64,000 bases of DNA from Thecamonas trahens ATCC 50062 (taxonomy: Eukaryota > Apusozoa > Apusomonadida > Apusomonadidae): positions 26,272 through 90,271 of the forward strand of contig NW_013657648.1 in the NCBI RefSeq assembly GCF_000142905.1, written 5' to 3'. Below the pieces are notes generated by a model, which did not search any database, had not been told where the DNA came from, and saw nothing but the letters and a program-made list of their open reading frames with translations. A program made the position numbers and the translations under genes. Numbering within the stretch: the first letter of the stretch is position 1; the number at the start of each line of letters is the position of its first letter. Positions 28,185 to 36,131 of the stretch are shown here, piece after piece.

Positions 28185-29573
28185 TCACCGCGTTGATGAC
28201 GAGAAGAACGAATACGACGAGGCAGAGTCGTCTTGGGGAGAGCCGGACGACGATGTCCATGATGACGATGATGATGAGGACGATGATGACGACTCGTCGT
28301 CGGATGTGCTCGACATTGACACAGAGAGCAGGGTGGCCCAGGTCTGCGAGGGACCGACCAGCTGCTCGTACGAGTCGGAGAGACTCCCGTCCGCCATCGA
28401 CTCGGACCCGCTCGACGAGCTGGACGACGACGGGACAGAGTTCGCGGCTCGCAGCGCGCCAAGCGTGAGCACGAGCAGATCGCGCTGGAACCTGTTCTTT
28501 GCCACAAGCGGCAGGTGGGTGCTCGCATCGACAGCCAGCTCCATGTCGACGTCACCGACATAGGCGACAGCCATGTGGCTGTTGAGCTCGGCCCGGGCGA
28601 GGCGAGCGGCGCAGAGCTCACGGCGAGTGGTCGGCCGGTCGCGCGTGGTGTGCGGAACAGCAAGTACGTCCATTTTGGCGCGATCAAGCCGAAGGACAAC
28701 CTCGGCGTGAACGGGCGAGTAGAGCCGAAACTCGGCGTGCCCCCGCGCGACGAGCTTGTCCACCGTCCTGCCCATGACCGGCTCGACGGTGACGCGCCCG
28801 AGCGACCGCAACACCAGCGGTGCAGCAGCCTGGCTGCCGTCGCTCTCCCACCGCGGCGTGACTACAGCCTCGAGATAGCTCCCGACGTCCAGCGCTGTTG
28901 GTGCGTACTGCGGCCCGATCGCGCCCTGAATGACCACGCTCTTGCTAGCTCCTGTCGTACGGCGAGCTGCACGCCGCCATACGATGTCCATCTGCCACCG
29001 CACATCCCCACCCAGCGGGACAACCTCGACCTCGGACGCAGTGTCAAGCACGCCCACAATGGCTCCGCCGTCATATCCCACGTCTGCTACCGTTCTTGAC
29101 CGGCGCTGTGACCGTGGCCGCGACCGGCGCCGTGACCGCGACCGTGGCCGCGACTGTGACCGCGAGCCCACAGCTGTCGACGAGCGAGACAGCGATCGCT
29201 CGCCACGGCTCGACCCCTCGCCACGACTCGCCTCCCTGCCACGACTCGTCCCCCGATGGCTGTCCGTGCACTGGCTGGGCCCGGCACCCAGGCTCCAGCC
29301 GTCCGTCCACGACGCGTCCCAGACCGAGGCCTCGCCCCAACGCCTCCCGCCCAGACCAGTGGCACTCTCAGCCAGAGCCACAGTCTCGTGAGCGCCAGGC
29401 GGTGGTAAGGAACGTCCCCGCTCAGCCCGCTCAGCCCTGTCGGCCTCATCTGCCCGCTCCAGCCTCCTGCCTCGGCTCCTGCTCCTGCTCCTGCTCCTGC
29501 TCATACTCCTGCGTACGCTCGTGGTCGAGCGCCTCCTCCCCCCCAAGCCGGACTCCCTACCACCCACAGGCAT
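28185..29573 (-). CDS. SR-rich protein with AIR9-like domains
   Basis: The frame is open for 524 codons, but it starts only 19 bp past the HSP70 stop, so an internal start (for example MPVGGRESGLGG at 29573, giving 462 residues) is more likely. The N-terminal third is rich in serine-arginine dipeptides (SRSRSRSRSRGRR and others). Next comes an Ig-like segment GAIGPQYAPTALDVGSYLEA with a following RVTVEP strand, resembling the A9 repeats of the microtubule protein AIR9. After it comes a conserved region ending LPLVAKNRFQRDLLVLTLGA, like the C-terminal PH-like domain of AIR9. The tail is a serine and aspartate run. The domain reading is inference from pattern memory. If correct, the protein is probably cytoskeletal rather than a splicing factor. 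Confidence 0.5.
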   Translation of the reverse strand: MPVGGRESGLGGRRRSTTSVRRSMSRSRSRSRSRGRRLERADEADRAERAERGRSLPPPGAHETVALAESATGLGGRRWGEASVWDASWTDGWSLGAGPSQCTDSHRGTSRGREASRGEGSSRGERSLSRSSTAVGSRSQSRPRSRSRRRSRPRSQRRSRTVADVGYDGGAIVGVLDTASEVEVVPLGGDVRWQMDIVWRRAARRTTGASKSVVIQGAIGPQYAPTALDVGSYLEAVVTPRWESDGSQAAAPLVLRSLGRVTVEPVMGRTVDKLVARGHAEFRLYSPVHAEVVLRLDRAKMDVLAVPHTTRDRPTTRRELCAARLARAELNSHMAVAYVGDVDMELAVDASTHLPLVAKNRFQRDLLVLTLGALRAANSVPSSSSSSSGSESMADGSLSDSYEQLVGPSQTWATLLSVSMSSTSDDESSSSSSSSSSSWTSSSGSPQDDSASSYSFFSSSTR

Positions 29574-29777
29574 GCCCAAACTCGTCGCCCAAACCGCAGG
29601 CTGTCTCTGCCATGGCTGCTGGCGGCTCTGTGGCGATCGGTGCAGCGGAGGTCGAACAAGCGCCCCGGACGACGTCGCCCACATGCCGCCGTTGGCGCAG
29701 TTGAGTGGTGGCGCCTGAGCGGCAACAGGCAGGAGCGTACAAGGCATACATGTGGCCAAAAGGTGGTATCATTTACC

Positions 29778-31754
29778 TCAGTCGATCTCCTCGATGGTCG
29801 GCTCGCCAGATCCGCCCGGAGCAGCGGCACCGCCCGTCGGCATGCCGCCGGGCATGCCACCAGGCATGCCGCCCGGCATGCCGCCCGGAGCACCGCCGGC
29901 GGCACCAGCAGCCTGGGCAGCCTTCTGGATGATCGGGTTGGCGACGCCCTCGAGATCCTTCTGCTGATGCTCGAACTCCTCCTTCTCGGCCTCCTGGTTC
30001 GAGTCGAGCCACGAGATGACCTCGTCGATCTTGGCGTTGAGCGTGGTCTTGTCGGCCTCGGGGATGGAGAGCTTGTCGTCGCGGAGGGTGGAGCGGAGCG
30101 AGTACGCGTAGTTCTCGAGACCGTTGCGCGCCTCGACCTTCTGGCGGACCTTCTCGTCGTCGGCCGCGTACTTTTCGGCCTCGGAGACCATGCGCTCGAT
30201 CTCCTCCTTGGAGAGGCGGCCAGACTCGTTCTTGATCTGGATCTTGTTGATGTTGCCGGTCGACTTCTCCTGGGCCGACACGTTGAGGATGCCGTTGGCG
30301 TCAATGTCAAAGACAACCTCGATCTGCGGCTGGCCGCGCGGCATCGGCGGGATGCCGGTCAGCTCGAACTTGCCGAGCAGGTTGTTGTCCTTGGTCTGCG
30401 CCCGCTCGCCCTCAAACACCTGGATGAGGACACCAGGCTGGTTGTCCGAGTACGTCGAGAACGTCTGGGTCTTCTTGGTCGGGATCGTCGTGTTGCGCGG
30501 GATGAGCTTGGTCATCACGCCACCGGCGGTCTCCAGGCCAAGCGAGAGCGGCGTGACGTCGAGGAGGAGCAGGTCGTTGAGCTTGCCGGTATCGTCGTGG
30601 TCGCCCGAGAGAATGGCGGCCTGGACGGCGGCACCGTAGGCAACGGCCTCATCCGGGTTGATCGACTTGCACGGCTCCTTGCCCGAGAAGTAGTCCGAGA
30701 GCAGCTTCTGGACCCGCGGGATGCGGGTCGAGCCACCCACGAGCACAATCTCGTGGATCTCAGACTTGGACAGGCCCGAGTCCGAGATGGCGCGCTCCAC
30801 AGGCTCGAGGCACTTGCGGAAGAGGTCCTGGTTGAGCTCCTCAAACCGAGCCCGGGTGATCGAGGTGTAAAAGTCGATGCCCTCAAAGAGCGAGTCAATC
30901 TCGATCGACGCGTTGGTCGACGACGAGAGCGTGCGCTTCGCGCGCTCGCACGCCGTGCGGAGCCGGCGCATCGCGCGGACGTTGCCCGAGATGTCCTTCT
31001 TGTGCTTGCGCTTGAACTCACGCACAAAGTGGTCGACAAGGCGGTTGTCAAAGTCCTCGCCGCCAAGGTGGGTGTCACCGGCAGTCGACTTGACCTCAAA
31101 GATGCCGTCCTCGATGGTGAGGACGGAAACGTCAAAGGTACCGCCACCCAGATCAAAGATGAGCACGTTCTTCTCGCCGCCCTTCTGGTCGAGGCCGTAC
31201 GCGATCGCGGCCGCCGTCGGCTCGTTAATGATGCGCAGGACGTTGAGGCCGGCAATGGTGCCGGCGTCCTTGGTCGCCTGACGCTGCGAGTCGTTAAAGT
31301 ACGCAGGCACCGTGATGACCGCGTTGCCCACGTCCGTCCCGAGGTACGCCTCCGCCACCTGCTTCATCTTGGTCAGCACCATCGACGAGATCTCCTCCGG
31401 CGAGAACGTCTTGCTCTCGCCCTGGTACTCGACCTGGATCATCGGCTTGCCCGCCTTATCCACAACCGCAAACGGCCAGTGCGCCTTGTCAGACTGCACC
31501 GCCGGGTCCGAGTACTCGCGCCCAATGAGCCGCTTGGCGTCGAACACCGTGTTGCGCGGGTTCATCGCCGTCTGCAGCTTGGCAGCGTCGCCGATCAGCC
31601 GCTCAGAGTCGGTAAACGCCACATACGACGGCGTCGTCCGGTTACCCTGGTCGTTGGCGATAATCTCCACACGATCGTTGCGCCACACGCCGACGCACGA
31701 GTACGTCGTTCCGAGGTCAATGCCCACAGAAGCTCCGTTGTTCTTAGCAGCCAT
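29778..31754 (-). CDS. Cytosolic HSP70 chaperone
   Basis: ATP-dependent protein-folding chaperone, 658 residues, intronless. All signatures are present: [14 protein letters not shown] near the start, [27 protein letters not shown], the interdomain linker region with [18 protein letters not shown], the substrate-binding domain, a helical lid, a [12 protein letters not shown] repeat and an EEVD-like end. The final residues are EEID rather than EEVD, still of the type that binds TPR co-chaperones in the cytosol. There is no organelle signal or KDEL. The gene has a heat-shock element and a TATA-like box upstream, which makes stress induction likely. It is divergent from the CH-like/cyclase-like gene. 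Confidence 0.98.
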   Translation of the reverse strand: MAAKNNGASVGIDLGTTYSCVGVWRNDRVEIIANDQGNRTTPSYVAFTDSERLIGDAAKLQTAMNPRNTVFDAKRLIGREYSDPAVQSDKAHWPFAVVDKAGKPMIQVEYQGESKTFSPEEISSMVLTKMKQVAEAYLGTDVGNAVITVPAYFNDSQRQATKDAGTIAGLNVLRIINEPTAAAIAYGLDQKGGEKNVLIFDLGGGTFDVSVLTIEDGIFEVKSTAGDTHLGGEDFDNRLVDHFVREFKRKHKKDISGNVRAMRRLRTACERAKRTLSSSTNASIEIDSLFEGIDFYTSITRARFEELNQDLFRKCLEPVERAISDSGLSKSEIHEIVLVGGSTRIPRVQKLLSDYFSGKEPCKSINPDEAVAYGAAVQAAILSGDHDDTGKLNDLLLLDVTPLSLGLETAGGVMTKLIPRNTTIPTKKTQTFSTYSDNQPGVLIQVFEGERAQTKDNNLLGKFELTGIPPMPRGQPQIEVVFDIDANGILNVSAQEKSTGNINKIQIKNESGRLSKEEIERMVSEAEKYAADDEKVRQKVEARNGLENYAYSLRSTLRDDKLSIPEADKTTLNAKIDEVISWLDSNQEAEKEEFEHQQKDLEGVANPIIQKAAQAAGAAGGAPGGMPGGMPGGMPGGMPTGGAAAPGGSGEPTIEEID

Positions 31755-31862
31755 GGTTTCTTGTGTTGTTGTTGTTTGTTACTCTCTTGCTTTCAGTAGC
31801 TCCGATGAGTTGGTTGTTGCTTGCTGTCTGGCTCGCCCTGCACCCCCTCGAAATTCCGTCGC

Positions 31863-31870
31863 ATTTTATG
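31863..31870 (-). promoter_or_regulatory. TATA-like box of HSP70
   Basis: Read on the minus strand this is CATAAAAT, about 110 bp upstream of the HSP70 ATG and just downstream of the heat-shock element. Position and order fit an inducible core promoter. Confidence 0.5.
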
Positions 31871-31881
31871 CCCGCCGACGT

Positions 31882-31899
31882 GAACCTTCTTGAAAATCC
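31882..31899 (-). promoter_or_regulatory. Heat-shock element upstream of HSP70
   Basis: The plus strand reads GAAccTTCttGAAaaTCC. This gives three perfect, alternating 5-bp nGAAn units and a near-perfect fourth, the binding site of a heat-shock factor trimer. It lies about 128 bp upstream of the HSP70 start, with a TATA-like sequence between them. A further GAAATTCC palindrome is nearby at about 31850. Confidence 0.85.
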
Positions 31900-32509
31900 G
31901 GAGTGAAGCACCGGGTCGCGGCTACCTTCTGCGCCCTGCCCTGCTGGTATTCAGCCACCCATGCCTTTCCAAACACCATGTTATACTCGCCAGTACTTGC
32001 TCTACACATCCCTCTGCTCCATTATTCTTTGCTAGGTCACTATCTCCCGTAAAGCCCCAGTTTCCAGCTCCCCAGCAAGATGCGAGCCTGCATCACGAAA
32101 TTGGGCCATGTTTCATGAAGCCTTCCGCCTCCCCTCCCCCCTCCATCTCCCCACACCTCCATCTACCTGCTTCATCCTCATCTCCCCTCCCACCACTTTT
32201 TACATCAGCTGTGTGCAACAGTCTTGCCCACCCCACATCACCCTCAGCCCCTCCCCTCTCCTTCCACCAGTGTATTCCACCCACCCTCGCCTGGCCGCGG
32301 CGATGCCACACACGACGCGCAGAGCCGGTCCCAACCTCATCTCGACGCGAAACACGTCCCTCCAAATATTTTATCAATTTCTCAACCAACACCCCCCACT
32401 CCCTCCGCCTCCACCGTGACCCTCCTTGCCCCGCTGCTGTCGGCACTCTCTCCCCGTCAACGGAGTCGCCTCCTCGCTGCGCACCCCACACTCCACCCTT
32501 GGCAACGCC
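31900..32509. other. Divergent intergenic region, no gene seen
   Basis: Separates the HSP70 promoter from the next plus-strand gene. It contains pyrimidine-rich stretches and no frame with recognisable protein features. It probably carries the second promoter and 5' UTR. Confidence 0.45.
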
Positions 32510-35500
32510 ATGCCGAGACGTGGAGCACTACGAGAGCGGGAACTGGCACATGTCCAGCTCCGCGGCCCGGGAGGGCGTGCCACCGAGCACGCGCTCTGCC
32601 TCTGGATCACGTCCGTTGTGACGTCTCGGCACCCGCGAGTCACTTCGCTGGGCCAGCTCGCCGACTCAATGGCACTGGCCCAGACCACGGCTCAACTCAT
32701 CCCATCGTACAAGGTCTTCTACGTCCATGGGAATGGGAGGGAGTTTCCACTCTCCGTCCCTCCCGTGGGTGCCCGGGCCGCTCGTCGCAACCTTCGCCTC
32801 CTGGCTGATCTCTGGGACGAGTACACCGGCTCGTTCACAGCCACAGCTCCCTTTCCGCCGCCCTCGCATCCGCTCGCCCACTCGGTCCCTACCTCGGCTA
32901 CGAACTCGATCACCGACTACTCGTCATCATCGCCGTCGTCATCTGCCTCCAGTGACGACAACAGCGACATCAAGCCGCAGACCCGTCGCAAGCCAAAGCC
33001 CAGCTCCAAGCCCAGCTCCAAGCCCGGTTCCAAGTCCAAGTCCAAGTCTAGGTCCAGCGCCAAGCACACCACCAAATCCAAGCGCGCCAACAAAGCATCA
33101 GGCTCCTCACTGAGAGGATCCTCGAAGCAGCCTGTCAAGCCGGACAAGCCAGACAAGTCGGATGAGTCCAAGCAGCGGAAGCGGAGCCGCAAGGGCAAGC
33201 ACCGCCCCCGTCGCTCGCAGCGCATCCTGCGCCTCCTGCCCCTTCCGACCTTGCCGCCGCTCGACGTCGAGCCACACGCAGTTGCCGCCGGTGAGCCACG
33301 CGCCGTTGCCGCTGCCGTATTTGGCATAGCCATGCGCCACTACGCCACGTCGCTCCCGATCCCGCTGGCGCCGAACCTCGCCCACGACGCCGCGCTGGCT
33401 GACGCCTTTATGGTCGGCGTCGCCGCGTTTATCTCGGACCTGATATCCGACGCACTACCTGTGCTCGCTGATGCTGGCATTCCACCGCCTACCTTGCCAC
33501 TGGTTGACACCGGGCGTGCGGTCGCTGACGGCGGTGCGCTGCTAGCGCTCATTGTTGCCGCCCCCGGCTCGGCAGCCTCGCTCGATCTTGCCGCTGTCGC
33601 CACCGCCGAGCCGCACCGCCGGGTTGGCATGGCGCTCAAGACTGCCTTTGACACCTGGTCCGTCCCTGCCCTCCTCCGTTCTGCCGACTGGCTCGCTGCC
33701 TCGGCCCCGCTCGTCAACGCTCTCTACCTCTGCATGGTTGCCGAGTTGGCGTTTGGCGCCCCACCACACCTGCATCCTGCTGACGTTGTCGCCTTTGCCG
33801 CCCTTCGGACCGAGGTCGATGCCCTCCGTGCTGCTGCCTCTGACCCGACTTTGGCCGACGGCTCGGAGCCAGGCTCCGAGCCCGAGCCGGAGCCGGGGCC
33901 GCCGGAGCGCATCAGCCCTGTCGTCCGCACCCTCGATGACCTCGCATCGCAGCTCCGATCCAAGGCTCTCAGCGGCCTCGGCGCCCGTGCTCCGCCCTCG
34001 GTCCGGAGGCTCTTGGCCTTGGAGTCGCAAGTTACCACCGCCAAGCTCCGCATGATGCTCGCTGTTGCCGAGGGTGTTGCCGGCAAAGCCGTCGTTCGCG
34101 ATGCTCTCGCGGCTGCCGCTGAATCCGCCGCTCTTACTGATGACTCTAAGCCGCGAGGCGGCGGGGGCAAAACCTCGACCCAAAAAGCCGCCCGCTCCCG
34201 ATCGGGTGGGCCTGCGACTCCAGCCGCACCACCCGAGATCAGCGATACCGCCGCGGCCCGATTTCGTGCCGCAAGTCTTGTGTCATCGTTTGCCGCTGTC
34301 GAGCCGCTTGCGCTGCAAACTGTTCAGCTCAGCCGTGCTGCCCACCACCTCGCCACCCGGGTGGCCGATGCCGAGACGCGGACGGCTCGGCTGACGGGCG
34401 TCCTCGCGACGCGCGCTCACGCCACGGCGCCGCTCGAGCAGCAGCTCTCGCGCGTTCTTGGTCGCCACACCTGCTTTGTCACTGCCGCGCCCTCACCCGG
34501 CACCCGCTCGCCCAAGGAGACTGCGCAAGCCGCGCAGGGCCGCGTCATGGCGCGGTCGGCATCGGGCTCACTCACTGTTGTCGCCCTCGAGGTCATTGGC
34601 GCCGCTCCGCTCCTTGCCGCCTTTGGCGATGTCATGCACGAGGCGCTTGCCACGCTCGAGGTCCACATCGACCGCCTCCGCCGCCTCTTGCACGGCCAGC
34701 TCGAGGCTGCATCCGGCCCGTACTACACTCTCTCCTTCTCACACCCCGGCGCTGCTGTCGTCTTTGCCCTCCGACTTCATACCGCCCTCACGACCGCTAC
34801 GTGGCCGCCCCCGATTGCTGACGTGGCCAATCCGTTCACGGCACCAGCTGGCCCAAGCGATGCCCGTGGCCAGCTTTGGGTAGCTGCCGGCATTGCTGAC
34901 GGCTCTGTTACGCTCGCCCACACACAGGCGACAGGCGTTGCTTCCATCGGCGGCGAGACCGTAGCCGCTGCTGTTGCGCTCCGCGATGCCGCGCCCGGTG
35001 GCGCCACCTTTGTCACCGAAGCGCTCTCACTCCAACTGGCAACGCTTGCGCACACCGCTGCACGCGAGACGTCCTCGCCAGCCCAAGCGCCGTCGCGCCC
35101 ACCGGCGCAGTCGAAGTCCGGTGCTCGAGGCAAGCCAGGCCGCCGCAGTGATCGTGGATCACCGTCGCTCAAAGGCGGCTCGCGCTCGCGCGCGTCGCTT
35201 GCGCCCAAGCCTTCCAAGAGCCAGGTCGGTTTTACCGGTCCCGAGCGCGAGGAGCTCGCCGCCGCCGAGCTCGCGGTCGACCTCGCCGCGGCGAGCGTGC
35301 CTGGCGTCGGTCCGGTTTTTTCTCTCGCCGCTGCCAAGGCGCGTGTCCACGACGACGCACGAACCAGCGCCATCGCCGCCTCGCCCCACCTCTGGCGCGA
35401 GGCATGGACACTACTCCGCGCCCGCCACACACCACGCGACTCGGATGTCAACCTAACCGAGACCCTCAAGGCTGCGACTGTCGCCGTCGAGTCCGACCTC

Positions 35501-36070
35501 GCCGCCGCCCGCGCCCGCCTTGCCGACCTCCGCACCCGCATCGCCGATCTCGAGACTAGCCTCGGCGACTGGCTGGACGTCACCGAGCCTGACCCGCCCG
35601 TTGACTCTGATCTCCTCTCCGGCGAGCCCGACCCCTCGCTTGTCCGGGCCCAGCTCTGGGTCGGTCGCACTCGTGTCGCACTTTCACGGCTTCGCGGCGA
35701 GCTCGACGACTTCCAGGCGCTCCCGCCGCACACGCTCTCTGCCCTGCAGCGCACCCCGCCTGCGGTCCCAGACCCGCCGCCGCCGCGCCGCGCTCCGCCA
35801 GTGCCCGTAGCCGCCAGCCCTGATCCTGCCCCTCGCAGGCAACCTGCCACCACGTTCACCGCCTCCACCCTACCGCCGGCCCCCACCGCTCCCACTCGCC
35901 CTCACCCTCGCCGCTCTCCTCCGCCCCATCACCGCCCGCCATCGCCGCCGGTCTCGAACGATCTGTGGGCAACACTCCCGCCCGCGCCGGCGTCGCGAGC
36001 CCGCCTCGAAGAGATGCGCCGCCGCAAGGGCGCACGCGTCCGCCTCTCCCCGATCAAACCTGTTGACTAG
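32510..36070 (+). CDS. CH-like protein with degenerate class III cyclase domain
   Basis: Large protein of about 1186 residues from the first ATG (32510). The N-terminus has a calponin-homology or HOOK-like stretch (ALCLWITSVVTSRHP, VTSLGQLADSMALAQ, LIPSYKV). A low-complexity KSKS/SSKP basic region follows. The middle is helical and alanine-rich. From about residue 680 a segment resembles a nucleotide cyclase homology domain: SLTVVALEVIGAAPLLAAF, YYTLSFSHPGAAVVFALRLH, and WVAAGIADGSVTLAH with VASIGGETVAAAVALRDAA. The metal-binding aspartates of active cyclases are missing: the first position is glutamate and the second motif lacks aspartate. Proline-rich C-terminus ending RLSPIKPVD. Probably a non-catalytic scaffold, perhaps flagellar or cytoskeletal; the exact start is uncertain. 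Confidence 0.55.
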   Translation: MPRRGALRERELAHVQLRGPGGRATEHALCLWITSVVTSRHPRVTSLGQLADSMALAQTTAQLIPSYKVFYVHGNGREFPLSVPPVGARAARRNLRLLADLWDEYTGSFTATAPFPPPSHPLAHSVPTSATNSITDYSSSSPSSSASSDDNSDIKPQTRRKPKPSSKPSSKPGSKSKSKSRSSAKHTTKSKRANKASGSSLRGSSKQPVKPDKPDKSDESKQRKRSRKGKHRPRRSQRILRLLPLPTLPPLDVEPHAVAAGEPRAVAAAVFGIAMRHYATSLPIPLAPNLAHDAALADAFMVGVAAFISDLISDALPVLADAGIPPPTLPLVDTGRAVADGGALLALIVAAPGSAASLDLAAVATAEPHRRVGMALKTAFDTWSVPALLRSADWLAASAPLVNALYLCMVAELAFGAPPHLHPADVVAFAALRTEVDALRAAASDPTLADGSEPGSEPEPEPGPPERISPVVRTLDDLASQLRSKALSGLGARAPPSVRRLLALESQVTTAKLRMMLAVAEGVAGKAVVRDALAAAAESAALTDDSKPRGGGGKTSTQKAARSRSGGPATPAAPPEISDTAAARFRAASLVSSFAAVEPLALQTVQLSRAAHHLATRVADAETRTARLTGVLATRAHATAPLEQQLSRVLGRHTCFVTAAPSPGTRSPKETAQAAQGRVMARSASGSLTVVALEVIGAAPLLAAFGDVMHEALATLEVHIDRLRRLLHGQLEAASGPYYTLSFSHPGAAVVFALRLHTALTTATWPPPIADVANPFTAPAGPSDARGQLWVAAGIADGSVTLAHTQATGVASIGGETVAAAVALRDAAPGGATFVTEALSLQLATLAHTAARETSSPAQAPSRPPAQSKSGARGKPGRRSDRGSPSLKGGSRSRASLAPKPSKSQVGFTGPEREELAAAELAVDLAAASVPGVGPVFSLAAAKARVHDDARTSAIAASPHLWREAWTLLRARHTPRDSDVNLTETLKAATVAVESDLAAARARLADLRTRIADLETSLGDWLDVTEPDPPVDSDLLSGEPDPSLVRAQLWVGRTRVALSRLRGELDDFQALPPHTLSALQRTPPAVPDPPPPRRAPPVPVAASPDPAPRRQPATTFTASTLPPAPTAPTRPHPRRSPPPHHRPPSPPVSNDLWATLPPAPASRARLEEMRRRKGARVRLSPIKPVD

Positions 36071-36131
36071 CCGATGCTGCACCCGCGCGTGTGTGTCTCG
36101 CGTACAATGACCTTCACTCTCTTCAAACACA

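Noticed and set aside
29640..31799. 719-codon plus-strand frame opposite HSP70
   Set aside because: Antisense shadow produced by GC-rich codon use. It has no recognisable domain, and HSP70 on the other strand is unambiguous. Similar shadows lie opposite LYS2 (41562-42932) and the RasGEF (6023-7405).
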